This document shows, piece after piece, positions 26,110 through 34,188 of a stretch of DNA of 64,000 bases; the stretch's first letter is position 1, and each line of letters opens with the position of its first letter. Below the pieces are notes generated by a model that made no database searches, was not told the DNA's origin, and worked only from the letters and a program-made list of their open reading frames with translations. A program made the translations under genes and the position numbers. The stretch is taken from positions 7,496 to 71,495 of the forward strand of contig CAZMCC010000005.1 of the NCBI GenBank assembly GCA_964564695.1. Direction: 5' to 3'. The stretch is from CAZMCC01 sp964564695 (GTDB taxonomy: Bacteria; Planctomycetota; Phycisphaerae; Phycisphaerales; UBA1924).

Positions 26110-27384
26110 TCAGGCCAACTCCCTCAGCGCCTCCACCGCCGCCGACTCCGGCACATCCCCCACCAGCTCCGCCCGCAGCTTCGTCTCCTCGATCCGATCA
26201 TCGCTCACAAACAGCACAAGCCGCACGCGCCCGCCGCGTGCCTTCTTGTCATCCTTCATCACCGCCGCGACCGCGCCGGGATCGAACGCCCCATGCACCT
26301 TCGTCGGCAACCCCGCCGCCCCCACCATCCCGCGCACAAGCTCAACCGTCGGCTCGCCGCACAACCCGAGCATACGTGAGCACCGCGCCGCCGCGATCAT
26401 CCCCAGCCCCACGGCCTCGCCGTGCGACAGTCCATCCAGCCCCGGCCCCGCGCTCAACCCCTTCGTCACCTCGAGCGCATGCCCAAACGTGTGCCCCAGA
26501 TTCAACGTCGCCCGCGCCCCCGACGAGTGCTCCTCGCGCTCGTCCGTCTTCACCACCAGCGCCTTGAGTTCCGCGTTCCGCGCCACCAGCTCGACGAGTG
26601 CGGTCCGATCCGGGTGGGGGGTCGGGTGCCCCGGCGGAGCTTTGTCCGCCGGGTGTGCGCTCCCCCGCGCCATGTCCTCGACGCTTCCCAGCACCGCCCG
26701 CGTAAACGCAAGCAAATCCGGATCCTCCCACGCCCCCCCGATCAGCGCATGCTTGATGCACTCCGCCAACCCCCCGCGAAGCTCCCGCGCCGGCAGGCTG
26801 CTCAGCGTCGCCACATCCGCCAGCACCAGCGACGGCTGGTGAAAGCACCCCGCCATGTTCTTCCGCAGCGCGCCATCCGCGCCTCCCCCCACGCGCACAT
26901 TCACCGCCGTCTTCCCCCCCACCGCCGCGTCCACCATCGCGAGCAGCGTCGTCGGGCACTGGATCACCGGCACGCCGCGCCGATAGATCGCCGCGGCGAA
27001 TCCCGCGAGATCCCCCACCAATCCGCCCCCCAGCGCCACCACCGGCTCGTCCCGCTCCAGGCGTGCCGCGGCCAGCGCCGTCACCACCGGCTCGAGCCCC
27101 TCGAACGTCTTGAGGTTCTCGTCCGCAACCGCCGCGATCCGCGTCACCGTGAACCCGGCCGCCTCGAGCGACTTGGCCGCCCCGTCCACCATCGCCTCCG
27201 GCAGCCCCGCGTCGTACACCAGCGCCGCCTTGGGCGATCGCCGGTCCCCCAGCTCCGTGACTATTCGAGTCCGCTCCCCGACGTCCTTAAGCAGCCCCTC
27301 ACCCACCACCACCTGATACGACCACGACCCGCGCCCCGCGAGGTCGACGTCGATGGTCTGTGATGGTGCACCGGCCGCGCTCAA
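26110..27384 (-). CDS. aroB: 3-dehydroquinate synthase
   Basis: 424 aa from TTG at 27384. It catalyses the second step of the shikimate pathway, converting DAHP to 3-dehydroquinate with NAD and a divalent metal. Visible motifs: the NAD-binding stretch VALGGGLVGDLAGFAAAIYRRG, PTTLLAMVDAAVGGKTAVN, the metal ligand Glu in GLAECIKH, and the His ligands in NLGHTFGHALE and SHGEAVGLGM. It is longer than the usual 350-370 aa, partly because of an extra segment (about residues 240-262, rich in Pro and His) encoded by a dispersed palindrome (R3a). The enzyme core looks intact. Confidence 0.95.
   Translation of the reverse strand: MSAAGAPSQTIDVDLAGRGSWSYQVVVGEGLLKDVGERTRIVTELGDRRSPKAALVYDAGLPEAMVDGAAKSLEAAGFTVTRIAAVADENLKTFEGLEPVVTALAAARLERDEPVVALGGGLVGDLAGFAAAIYRRGVPVIQCPTTLLAMVDAAVGGKTAVNVRVGGGADGALRKNMAGCFHQPSLVLADVATLSSLPARELRGGLAECIKHALIGGAWEDPDLLAFTRAVLGSVEDMARGSAHPADKAPPGHPTPHPDRTALVELVARNAELKALVVKTDEREEHSSGARATLNLGHTFGHALEVTKGLSAGPGLDGLSHGEAVGLGMIAAARCSRMLGLCGEPTVELVRGMVGAAGLPTKVHGAFDPGAVAAVMKDDKKARGGRVRLVLFVSDDRIEETKLRAELVGDVPESAAVEALRELA
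26624..26653 (+). repeat. Dispersed hairpin repeat R3, copy a, in frame inside aroB
   Basis: CCCGGCGGA (26630-26638) pairs with TCCGCCGGG (26645-26653), loop GCTTTG, preceded by GGGTGC. It encodes the ADKAPPGHP part of an insertion in AroB. The same sequence occurs at 56721 and, reversed, at 37240. Confidence 0.85.
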
Positions 27385-27430
27385 TTGCGTCCTCTCCGAG
27401 AGACCCCCACTCCTCAGAACTCAGAACGAC

Positions 27431-27838
27431 TCACCCCGTCGTGGCCGACGTCGCCGGAGCGGTTGGGGGGGACGGCTCATACCGCATCACGCTCTCGACC
27501 GAGTTGTCCGGTCGCATGATCGCCACCTTCGGCCGGTTGCCCGCATACTCACGCTCGTCCATCATCGCGTAGTGCATGACGATGATGATGTCGCCCGGCT
27601 CCACCAGCCGGGCCGCGGCCCCGTTCACCTCGATCACCCGGCTCCCGCGCTCGCCGCGGAAGATGTACGTCTCGAACCGCTCGCCATTGCGGCAGTTCGC
27701 CACGTGCACCGCGTCGTTCACCCGCATGCCGACGGCATCGAGGATGTCGGCGTCGATCGTGATCGACCCGATGTAGTCCGGACGTCCCGCGGTGACGCTC
27801 GCCCGGTGGATCTTGCTGTGCAGCACCTGTCGCAGCAT
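27431..27838 (-). CDS. panD: Aspartate 1-decarboxylase proenzyme
   Basis: 135 aa from ATG at 27838. It makes beta-alanine for pantothenate synthesis. The sequence shows the self-processing site Gly24-Ser25 (DYIGSITID), where Ser25 becomes the pyruvoyl group, and the catalytic Tyr/Arg region (HVANCRNGERFETYIFRGERGS, PGDIIIVMHYAMMDE). The last ten residues are a Pro/Ala/Thr tail not found in most PanD proteins. It ends 46 bp before the start of aroB and follows rsfS by 10 bp, so the three are likely one transcript. Confidence 0.95.
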   Translation of the reverse strand: MLRQVLHSKIHRASVTAGRPDYIGSITIDADILDAVGMRVNDAVHVANCRNGERFETYIFRGERGSRVIEVNGAAARLVEPGDIIIVMHYAMMDEREYAGNRPKVAIMRPDNSVESVMRYEPSPPTAPATSATTG

Positions 27839-27848
27839 GGGTTCGTCG

Positions 27849-28409
27849 TTACTCCTCGGCCGCCCCTGCGCCGCGCCCCGGCACGCGCCGTCCCTTGCTC
27901 GCCGACGAGGGGGGGGGCGGGGTGTTGAGCCCCGCGCGGTCGCGCGTCTTCTGTTCCGGACGCTCCCACTCGATCCGCTCGGCCTCGCCCCAGAGCATCT
28001 CGAGGTCATAGTGGGCCCGCGTGTTGGGCTCGAAGACGTGCACGACGATGTCGACCATGTCGAGCAGGCACCAGGTCGTCCGCTCGTCGGTGCTCGCGCG
28101 GAACACGCCGTGGCCGGCCTTCTCGCCCGCCTCGCGCACATGGTCGATCGCCGACTTCATCTGCCGGTCGCTCGTGCCCGAGCCGATCACCATGTAGTCG
28201 TACACCTGCGAAAGCTGGCGCACGTCCAGCACGACGACTTCCTCGCACTTGTCGTCCGAAAGGCTCCGCGCGGCGTCCACCGCCATCGCCAGCACGACTT
28301 CGGGATCCGTCTGGTTCACCGACGGGAGCACCTGGTGGGGCTCCGTCAGCTTCGCGTTGCGGGATTTGCGGGGGGGCTTGGGTTGGGTGGGGTCGGTCTG
28401 TTTGGCCAT
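27849..28409 (-). CDS. rsfS: Ribosome silencing factor RsfS (Iojap family)
   Basis: 186 aa from ATG at 28409. It binds ribosomal protein uL14 and blocks joining of the subunits. The family core is residues about 38-145: KCEEVVVLDVRQLSQVYDYMVIGSGTSDRQMKSAIDHV, GEKAGHGVFRAST, WCLLDMVDIVVHVFEPNTRAHYDLEMLWG. Both ends carry extra low-complexity sequence (basic N-terminal 30 residues; Pro/Ser/Gly-rich C-terminal 35). The longer upstream frame is not used. It is the first gene of the rsfS-panD-aroB run. Confidence 0.93.
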   Translation of the reverse strand: MAKQTDPTQPKPPRKSRNAKLTEPHQVLPSVNQTDPEVVLAMAVDAARSLSDDKCEEVVVLDVRQLSQVYDYMVIGSGTSDRQMKSAIDHVREAGEKAGHGVFRASTDERTTWCLLDMVDIVVHVFEPNTRAHYDLEMLWGEAERIEWERPEQKTRDRAGLNTPPPPSSASKGRRVPGRGAGAAEE

Positions 28410-28507
28410 CTTCGGACGGAGGGTAGGAGCGATCCGGGCCCCTCGCGCGAGCCGCCAGCCTTCGATATGCGTCCCGCGGCCGCCCACCGCTATCCTCGCC
28501 CGCCCGA

Positions 28508-29428
28508 ATGGACACCGTTCTCGCCATCCTCCTCGCGGCCGTGGGCGTCGCGGTCGTCGTCCTGGCCCGCCAGTCACGCCTCATGCGCCGGCGCCAGCGC
28601 GAGGCGTCGTCGCGCCTGCGAGTTCTCGAGAGCGAGCTGCTCCGGACCCGGCGAGCCCTCGCCGCCGACCGCGTCAGCTACGCCCTCGCCCGCGCGGCCG
28701 TCGCCCCCCACCTGCCGGTCCGCTTCACCGCCGAGTGGGGCGAGGACCTGTTCCTCTATGACCTGTTCGGACCCGGGAGCGGGGCCGGCGGAACCGGTTT
28801 CTACATCGAAGCCGGCGCCTTCGACGGCGTCACGCTCTCGGTCACCTACCCCTTCGAGGCCATGGGCTGGACCGGCCTGCTCGTCGAGCCCCTTCCCGAA
28901 CACGCCGCCCGGGCCGCCGCCGCCCGCCCGCGCAGCCGGGTCGTCAACGCCGCCCTCGGCCCGCCCGGCGCTCCGCCCACCGCCACGTTCACCAGCGTTG
29001 GCGCCACCAACGACCTCACGGCCCAGATGCTGAGCCACGCCGGCACCAACCCCGAGCACCAGAAGCTCCTTGACGAGCGGCGCGACCAGCGCCGCGAAGT
29101 CACTGTCCGCCTGGCCACGCTCGACGACATCCTCGCCGAGAGCGCCCAGGGCGCGCCCGGCGGCGTGCTGCCTCGGATCGACTTCGCCGTGTTCGACGTC
29201 GAGGGCGGCGAGCTCGACCTGCTCCGCGGGTTCGATCTCCGAAAGCACCGCCCGCGAGTGCTCGTGATCGAGGACCTGACCAACGGCGCCGACCGGCGCG
29301 TGGCGGACCTGTGCCGCGGCGCGGGGTACGACTCGGTGGGCCGCCTCGGGCGGAACGAGGTGTTTGTGATTCTGGACGAGCCGGTTCTGGCGGCCCGGGC
29401 CCGCGAGCTGACGAGCGTGCTGAGCTAA
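28508..29428 (+). CDS. FkbM family methyltransferase with N-terminal membrane anchor
   Basis: 306 aa from ATG at 28508. One N-terminal membrane helix (TVLAILLAAVGVAVVVLA) and a charged coiled segment lead to an FkbM-type methyltransferase: FYIEAGAFDGVTLSVTYPFEAMGWTGLLVEPLP (SAM-binding region), VVNAALG, the ATLDDIL segment and IDFAVFDVEGGELDLLRGFDL, the FkbM hallmark. The acceptor is often a sugar hydroxyl or a small molecule and cannot be assigned. It is transcribed away from rsfS with 98 bp between the start codons. Confidence 0.9.
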   Translation: MDTVLAILLAAVGVAVVVLARQSRLMRRRQREASSRLRVLESELLRTRRALAADRVSYALARAAVAPHLPVRFTAEWGEDLFLYDLFGPGSGAGGTGFYIEAGAFDGVTLSVTYPFEAMGWTGLLVEPLPEHAARAAAARPRSRVVNAALGPPGAPPTATFTSVGATNDLTAQMLSHAGTNPEHQKLLDERRDQRREVTVRLATLDDILAESAQGAPGGVLPRIDFAVFDVEGGELDLLRGFDLRKHRPRVLVIEDLTNGADRRVADLCRGAGYDSVGRLGRNEVFVILDEPVLAARARELTSVLS

Positions 29429-29561
29429 GCGGCCGCTGCGGGGGCGGCGCCCCCAAAACAGGTCGCAAGATTACGGCCAATTCATGCCAAACTCAGCATC
29501 CGCAAACATCGCGGCGGCATCATTACGCCTGTTACGGGACTGCACCACCAAGCACGCACCG

Positions 29562-29852
29562 ATGAGCAAGGCACGACCGACAGCTTCCCGCAAGAACGCC
29601 GCGAAGCACGCGGCGGCTGATCGGCGCAAGGGCAAGAGCGCCGGCGTGCAGGCCGGCGAGTATGTCCGCGAGCAGATGCACAAGCTCAAGGCGGAGACCG
29701 GTGCGACGCGGAAGCCCAGGTCACGGGCCCAGGCCGTGGCCATCGGGTTGAACGAAGCACGGGAGGACGGCATCCGCGTGCCGCGGCGCAAGTCTTCGGC
29801 GAAGAAGCGATCGTCCACCTCATCGCGATCACCGAGGTCGCGCAGCAGATAG
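29562..29852 (+). CDS. DUF6496-like basic protein
   Basis: 96 aa from ATG at 29562; the frame is open further upstream to 29484. It is very rich in Lys, Arg, Ala and Ser: SKARPTASRKNAAKHAAADRRKGKS. The middle part AGEYVREQMHKLKAETGATRKPRSRAQAVAIGLNEAREDGIRVPRR matches the DUF6496 pattern of small basic, possibly nucleic-acid-binding proteins. The tail alternates Ser and Arg. A structured RNA candidate and a strong terminator follow within 135 bp. Confidence 0.75.
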   Translation: MSKARPTASRKNAAKHAAADRRKGKSAGVQAGEYVREQMHKLKAETGATRKPRSRAQAVAIGLNEAREDGIRVPRRKSSAKKRSSTSSRSPRSRSR

Positions 29853-29862
29853 CGGGGAGAAA

Positions 29863-29928
29863 GCAACGCCCGGCGTCGTCCAGTCGAACGGGAAACTGGA
29901 CGAGGGCCATACGGGACAACGGCGTTGC
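29863..29928 (+). ncRNA. Candidate structured RNA (or structured 3' UTR)
   Basis: An outer stem of eight perfect pairs, GCAACGCC (29863-29870) with GGCGTTGC (29921-29928), encloses a second eight-pair stem, CGTCCAGT (29877-29884) with ACTGGACG (29895-29902), with a ten-base loop. A terminator follows 12 bp later. It could be a small RNA or the 3' UTR of the DUF6496 gene. No known RNA family is recognised. Confidence 0.45.
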
Positions 29929-29940
29929 CAGACGTACGGG

Positions 29941-29986
29941 AGCCCGGCGCGCGAGTGGGCAGCGCACGCCGGGCTCTCTCTTTTTT
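29941..29986 (+). terminator. Rho-independent terminator
   Basis: AGCCCGGCG (29941-29949) pairs with CGCCGGGCT (29967-29975); CTCTC and then six T (29981-29986) follow. It terminates the DUF6496 gene or the RNA candidate in front of it. Confidence 0.85.
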
Positions 29987-30008
29987 GCGCGCGACGCCGG
30001 CCCTCCCC

Positions 30009-30043
30009 GGGACGCCGGACCTGGGGCTCTGCGAAGGTCCGGG
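30009..30043 (-). repeat. Dispersed hairpin repeat R6, copy c (reversed)
   Basis: CCGGACCT (30015-30022) pairs with AGGTCCGG (30035-30042), preceded by GGGACG. It matches R6 at 7953 and 48965 read on the other strand. It lies between the terminator at 29986 and the end of the gene at 30148. Confidence 0.65.
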
Positions 30044-30147
30044 CCTGCTCTCTGCTTCCCCCGCGCATCATCGCCCGCTGATCCGACGCTCCCGCGCGCA
30101 CGATCACCGCCGGGGCCCGAGGGGGTCGCTTTCGCTCCTGGCTCTCA

Positions 30148-30687
30148 TCAAGGCTTCGCCGCCGTTGCATCCCCCCGCACCGGCCAGGACGCCCGCATCG
30201 AATCGCGCAGGCGGTGGGCGAGCCAATACGACGGCGGCTGCAGCGTTTCGCGCTGCGGGTCGGTCGGGATTCCGGTCGAGGGCAGGTTGGCTTCGACCGC
30301 GAGCAGGTAGCCGCCGAAGAGCTTCATCGCTTCCTCAACGGTCGGCGGCTCATTCGGGGCCAGCGGGCGCGTGGTGGTGGCCCCGGTCGAGATGTCCTCG
30401 ACCATCGAGAGCGGGCCCCAGTAGAGCATCCAGAATTGGTCGCGGGCGGCGTTCCACGCGACTCGGTCGGACGTGCTCGCGAGCGTGGCCGCGGCCTGGG
30501 AGGCCTCGAAGTAGAGCGTGATCTGCTTGTCGTAAAACGGGGCCGCGGCGGTGCGCTGGCTCGTGACCTGGTACGTGTGCACGCCCCACAGAAACGCCGC
30601 GAGAGCGACGAGGCCGGAGAGAATCTTGAGGCCAAGGTCGAGGCGCGGGAGCCAGTTGAACGACGCGGGAGGCGGGTTCGTGCTCAT
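30148..30687 (-). CDS. Single-pass membrane protein of unknown function
   Basis: 179 aa from ATG at 30687 (MSTNPPPASFN); the frame is open upstream but this is the first start followed by a sensible topology. One membrane helix (LGLKILSGLVALAAFLWGV, about residues 18-36) is followed by a long soluble helical domain (APFYDKQITLYFEASQAAATLAS, WNAARDQFWMLYWGPLSMVED, TVEEAMKLFGGYLLAVE). No family was recognised. The ion-channel or sensor roles sometimes given to similar short proteins have no support here. Confidence 0.7.
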   Translation of the reverse strand: MSTNPPPASFNWLPRLDLGLKILSGLVALAAFLWGVHTYQVTSQRTAAAPFYDKQITLYFEASQAAATLASTSDRVAWNAARDQFWMLYWGPLSMVEDISTGATTTRPLAPNEPPTVEEAMKLFGGYLLAVEANLPSTGIPTDPQRETLQPPSYWLAHRLRDSMRASWPVRGDATAAKP

Positions 30688-30742
30688 GGGGGATTGTTGT
30701 ATGACGGCGTGCGGCACACGGTCCGCTGCAACGCGCAAACCC

Positions 30743-30834
30743 GTGCCACCGAGGAAGCTGCTCGGAGCTTCCTCGGTGCTCTTCGCGTTGACCTCGAATC
30801 ACACCGAGGACCGCAATGCCGGTCCTCGATGGCA
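30743..30834. repeat. Composite double-hairpin repeat R8
   Basis: The ends GTGCCACCGAGGA (30743-) and TCCTCGATGGCAC (ending 30834) are inverted repeats with one mismatch. Inside, CACCGAGGAAGCT pairs with AGCTTCCTCGGTG, and CGAGGACCG pairs with CGGTCCTCG. The architecture matches R7 at 33019 although the stems differ. Confidence 0.75.
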
Positions 30835-30871
30835 CGACGCGCCGGACGAAACGACAGTCCGTTCGAGGCAA

Positions 30872-31735
30872 TCACCGTTCGTCAAATGCTCGCCGCATGA
30901 GCAGCTTCAGGGCCGCCTCGCGTAGCCGAAGCTCGTCCCTCGTAAGCCGGATTCGATACTGACCCCACCGATGCTCATACTCGAGCAGATCAAAGCCGGC
31001 CTCTTCGAGCTGTGCGTCGGTCTCCTGCGACTTGGGGAGTCGGATCTCGACGTTCACATGGTTCTTCTTGGCGCGCAGGACGACGAAGTTGTCGGCCCTG
31101 CCGTTCGCGTACAGACCAATGTAGTGCTTGTTGTACTTCAACTCGTACTCGGGCGCGAATGCGCGGATGAGAGCAAGTACGTCGTCTGCGAGCTGCACGC
31201 TCGCCTTGGAGCCCTTGTTCTCCCAGTACGAACGATCGGCGACTTCCATGTCCTCGTCCTCGTCGATCCCGAGGCGGAGTTCGTCGAGCACCTTGAGAAA
31301 CGTAAGCGCGTAATCGTCACCGACCCGATACGCCGACAGCTGAAGCGCGATGATCGGAATCTGACCGTTGAACAGCCCGATCACGTTCAGAAAGCGGCTC
31401 GTGATCTCCTCGGCCACGATCACGGCGCAGTGCTCGAACTGCGGGTACCGCTTTCGTTCGATATCCCAATACTCGATCGTGCGGATGATGTGGCTCTCGT
31501 CCGTCCTGCCAAGCTGAATCTCGACCTCGTAACGCCGGGGCGACTCGGGCTCCTGCAGCAGCAGGTCAAGCCTCCCTGCATGGGGCTGCATTCGCTCCTT
31601 GTCCTTGAGGATGAGTTCGCCGAGGCCGAGGATGCCCGGGTCAAGAGCAACCTGCTCCTGCACCCACTTCTCGTTGAGAAGTGGGTTTCCTTTCAGCAGC
31701 ACACGCTCAAGGCGTGTTGTCCTCGGCGTTGGCAT
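30872..31735 (-). CDS. Putative PD-(D/E)XK nuclease-like protein with DUF5655-like C-terminus
   Basis: 287 aa from ATG at 31735. Residues about 45-80 show a nuclease-like pattern: GRLDLLLQ, then YEVEIQLGRTDESHIIRTIEYWDIERKRYP, where Asp and Glu-x-Gln would be the metal ligands. It continues as HCAVIVAEEITSRFLNVIGLFNG. The C-terminal third (LKYNKHYIGLYANG..FVVLRAKKNHVNVEIRLPK, then RWGQYRIRLTRDEL) resembles DUF5655. A DNA-cutting role is inferred from the fold only. It lies five bp after the thiolase gene, which is probably chance rather than a pathway link. Confidence 0.6.
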   Translation of the reverse strand: MPTPRTTRLERVLLKGNPLLNEKWVQEQVALDPGILGLGELILKDKERMQPHAGRLDLLLQEPESPRRYEVEIQLGRTDESHIIRTIEYWDIERKRYPQFEHCAVIVAEEITSRFLNVIGLFNGQIPIIALQLSAYRVGDDYALTFLKVLDELRLGIDEDEDMEVADRSYWENKGSKASVQLADDVLALIRAFAPEYELKYNKHYIGLYANGRADNFVVLRAKKNHVNVEIRLPKSQETDAQLEEAGFDLLEYEHRWGQYRIRLTRDELRLREAALKLLMRRAFDER

Positions 31736-31740
31736 TCCGC

Positions 31741-32961
31741 TTAGACCTCCACCACCATCGCCACACTGTTCCCCCCACCCAGGCACAGGGCCGCGAGCCC
31801 CCGCTTCCCGCCCGTGCGCTTGAGCTGGTGGATGAGCGTGGTCAGCACGCGGGCGCCGCTGGCGCCGATGGGGTGGCCCAGCGCGATCCCCCCGCCGGCG
31901 ATGTTGAGCTTGCTCTCGGGGATGTCCTGGCCCTCGGCCTTGAGGCCCTTCAAATTGCTCAGGACCTGGGCGGCGAACGCCTCGTTGATCTCGAAGAGGT
32001 CGATGTCCTTGGCGCTCAGGTTCGCCTTGGCGAGCACGCCCAGGATGCCGGAGATCGGGGCGGCGAAGATGTCCTTGGGCGCGACGCCGCTGGTGTGATA
32101 CGCCACGATCTTGGCGAGGGGCTTGACGCCGTGCTTCTCGGCGTGGGCGAGGCTCGACACGATGAGTGCGGCGGCGCCGTCCGAGATCTGGCTCGCGTTC
32201 GCGGCCGTCACGCTGCCGTCGGGCGTGAACACGGCCCGGAGCTTCGCGATGCTGTCGGCCGTCGTCTCGGCCCGGATGCCCTCGTCGGCGGACACACCGG
32301 GCGACTTCTTGTCGAGGCACTGCTCGCCGGTGAGGGCGACGATCTCGTTCTTGAACCAGCCCTGCTTGGTCGCCTCGGCGGCCCGCTGGTGGCTCTGGGC
32401 CGCGAAGCGGTCCTGGTCGGCGCGGGTGATCTCGAACTTCTTGGCGATGTGGTCCGCGGCGTTGCCCATCGGCCAGCCTTCAAAGGCGCAGCGGAGGCCG
32501 TCGAACGCCATGACGTCTTCCATCTGCGTCGGGCCGTACTTGACGCCTTCGCGGATGCGGGCGAAGTGCGGGGCGGCGGTCATGTTCTCAAAGCCGCCGG
32601 CGATGACCGTCTCGTTGTCGCCCGCCTTGATGGACTGGGCCGCGAGCATGACGGCCTGGAGGCCCGAGCCGCAGACCTTGTTGACGGTGTTCGCGGAGGT
32701 CGTGTCGGGGAGCCCGGCCTTGAGGGCGGCCTGGCGGGCGGGGTTCTGGCTGAGGCCGGCCTGCAGGACGCAGCCCATGATGACTTCGTTGAAGGAGCCC
32801 GCGGCCGCGCCCTTCTCAAAGGCGGGGTTCTCGGCGAGCACGCCCTTGATGGCGTACGAGCCCAGGACCGGAGACGGGACCTTGGCGACGCCGCCGAAGA
32901 ACTTGCCGATCGGGGTGCGCTTGGCGGCGAGAATGACGGGGGTGTTGGCGGCGGACGACAT
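31741..32961 (-). CDS. Acetyl-CoA C-acyltransferase (thiolase)
   Basis: 406 aa from ATG at 32961 with AAGGAG upstream. All thiolase active-site motifs are present: the nucleophile Cys in NTVNKVCGSGLQAV (about 90), NGGGIALGHP-type motif here GGGIALGHPIGASGAR with the catalytic His, and the second Cys in ALCLGGGNSVAM near the C-terminus. It carries out reversible condensation of two acetyl-CoA (or thiolysis of 3-ketoacyl-CoA); biosynthetic and degradative types cannot be separated from sequence alone, though the standalone gene suggests the acetoacetyl-CoA type. Confidence 0.92.
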   Translation of the reverse strand: MSSAANTPVILAAKRTPIGKFFGGVAKVPSPVLGSYAIKGVLAENPAFEKGAAAGSFNEVIMGCVLQAGLSQNPARQAALKAGLPDTTSANTVNKVCGSGLQAVMLAAQSIKAGDNETVIAGGFENMTAAPHFARIREGVKYGPTQMEDVMAFDGLRCAFEGWPMGNAADHIAKKFEITRADQDRFAAQSHQRAAEATKQGWFKNEIVALTGEQCLDKKSPGVSADEGIRAETTADSIAKLRAVFTPDGSVTAANASQISDGAAALIVSSLAHAEKHGVKPLAKIVAYHTSGVAPKDIFAAPISGILGVLAKANLSAKDIDLFEINEAFAAQVLSNLKGLKAEGQDIPESKLNIAGGGIALGHPIGASGARVLTTLIHQLKRTGGKRGLAALCLGGGNSVAMVVEV

Positions 32962-33018
32962 GGTCGGGAGACTCCTTTTTGGATGATAGGAGCGAGGGGT
33001 GCGACAGGTGGGTGCCGT

Positions 33019-33117
33019 AGGGTGCCACTACCGGCGGCTTTGAGCCGGTAGTGCGGGTATTTGAGGGCGACAACGCGCGGAGCACTACCGGCCCAGGGCG
33101 GCCGGTAGTGGCACCCT
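33019..33117. repeat. Composite palindromic repeat R7, MITE-like
   Basis: A 99-bp element with perfect 16-bp ends, AGGGTGCCACTACCGG (33019-33034) and its reverse complement (33102-33117). Each end also forms its own hairpin with an inner copy (ACTACCGGC / GCCGGTAGT). It sits between the thiolase start and the end of tpiA. No target-site duplication is evident. Confidence 0.85.
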
Positions 33118-33134
33118 CTCTCCGTTCACCGGCC

Positions 33135-33953
33135 TCACCCCGTCGCGTTCACGATCGCGAGGAACTCGTCGGCCTTGAGGCTGGCGCCGCCGATGAGGCC
33201 GCCGTCGATGTCGGGCTGGGCGAAGAGCTCGGCGGCGTTGGAGGACTTCATCGAACCGCCGTACTGGATGACCATGGCGTCGGCCGCGGGCTGGGTGTAC
33301 ATGGCGGCGAGGGCGCGCCGGATCTTGGCGTGGGCGTCCTGGGCGTCGGCGGGGGTGGCGGTCTTGCCGGTGCCGATGGCCCAGACGGGCTCGTAGGCGA
33401 TGACGACGCGGGCGAGCTGGTCGGGGGTGACGGCGTCGAGACCCGCCCGGAGCTGGCGCTCGTTCACGGCGTCGGTGTGGCCCGCGAGCCGTTCGTCGAG
33501 CTTCTCGCCGATGCACAGGATGACCGAGAAGCCGGCACCGAGGGCGGCGCGGGTTTTCTTGTTGATCAGAGCGTCGGGCTCGCCCAGGACGTGGCGGCGC
33601 TCGGAGTGGCCCGCGAGGATGTAGGAACAGCCGCAATCCTTGAGCATGGCGAGCGAGACCTCGCCGGTGAAGGCGCCGTCGGGCTCGAACCAGGCGTCCT
33701 GGGCGCCGAGGGTGATGCGGGAGGCGAGCGACGGGGCGGCCGAGGACTCGCCGGCGATGACGTCGCGCACGCCGATCAGATAGGGGAACGGCGGGAAGAG
33801 CACGACGCGGAGGCCCGCCTTGCCCGCGCTGCCCACGCCTCGGCCGGGGCGCGAAGCGAGCCCCTTGCATACGGCCTTGGCGAGGGCGCCGGCGCCGGCC
33901 TTGTCGGTGTTCATCTTCCAGTTGCCGCCGATGATGCGGGGACGGGTGGGCAT
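33135..33953 (-). CDS. tpiA: Triosephosphate isomerase
   Basis: 272 aa from ATG at 33953. It interconverts dihydroxyacetone phosphate and glyceraldehyde 3-phosphate. Catalytic residues are visible: Lys in GGNWKMN, His in LAGHSERR, and Glu in VIAYEPVWAIGTGK; the phosphate-binding YGGSMKSSNA and GGLIGGASLK loops close the barrel. It is slightly longer than the usual 250 aa because of insertions near residues 35-40 (RPGRGVGSAGK). Its upstream region is filled by two R1 repeats. Confidence 0.97.
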   Translation of the reverse strand: MPTRPRIIGGNWKMNTDKAGAGALAKAVCKGLASRPGRGVGSAGKAGLRVVLFPPFPYLIGVRDVIAGESSAAPSLASRITLGAQDAWFEPDGAFTGEVSLAMLKDCGCSYILAGHSERRHVLGEPDALINKKTRAALGAGFSVILCIGEKLDERLAGHTDAVNERQLRAGLDAVTPDQLARVVIAYEPVWAIGTGKTATPADAQDAHAKIRRALAAMYTQPAADAMVIQYGGSMKSSNAAELFAQPDIDGGLIGGASLKADEFLAIVNATG

Positions 33954-33970
33954 GGGGGAGCGTAGCGGGA

Positions 33971-34037
33971 GATCCCCCTCCGCAACGCGGAGGGGGACAC
34001 GTCGAATCGGCGTTCAGCCGATTCGACGAGGGGGAGG
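33971..34037 (+). repeat. Repeat R1, copy 2
   Basis: Hairpin 1 is the same as in copy 1. Hairpin 2: CGTCGAATCGGC (34000-34011) with GCCGATTCGACG (34017-34028), loop GTTCA. It faces copy 3. Confidence 0.9.
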
Positions 34038-34060
34038 AAGTCTGACGTCGGAACGAACGA

Positions 34061-34130
34061 CGCCCTCCCCCTCGCTTGCTCGGCTGAACGCCGAGCAAGC
34101 ATTTCCCCCTCCGCGTTGCGGAGGGGGATC
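34061..34130 (-). repeat. Repeat R1, copy 3 (reversed)
   Basis: Hairpin 2: GCTTGCTCGGC (34074-34084) with GCCGAGCAAGC (34090-34100); loop GTTCA when read on the element's own strand. Together with copy 2 it makes a head-to-head pair of about 160 bp. Confidence 0.9.
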
Positions 34131-34164
34131 TAAAAAAACCCGGCGGACGCAGGTCCGCCGGGTT
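34131..34164 (-). terminator. Rho-independent terminator of the Bax-inhibitor-like gene
   Basis: AACCCGGCGGAC (34137-34148) pairs with GTCCGCCGGGTT (34153-34164). On the minus strand a run of seven T follows. It lies 24 bp beyond the gene's stop. Confidence 0.88.
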
Positions 34165-34188
34165 CGTGATTTCGGAGAATGTGACTGT

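Noticed and set aside
33019..33117. Insertion sequence remnant
   Set aside because: It has perfect terminal repeats but is only 99 bp with no coding capacity or visible target duplication; kept as a MITE-like repeat instead.
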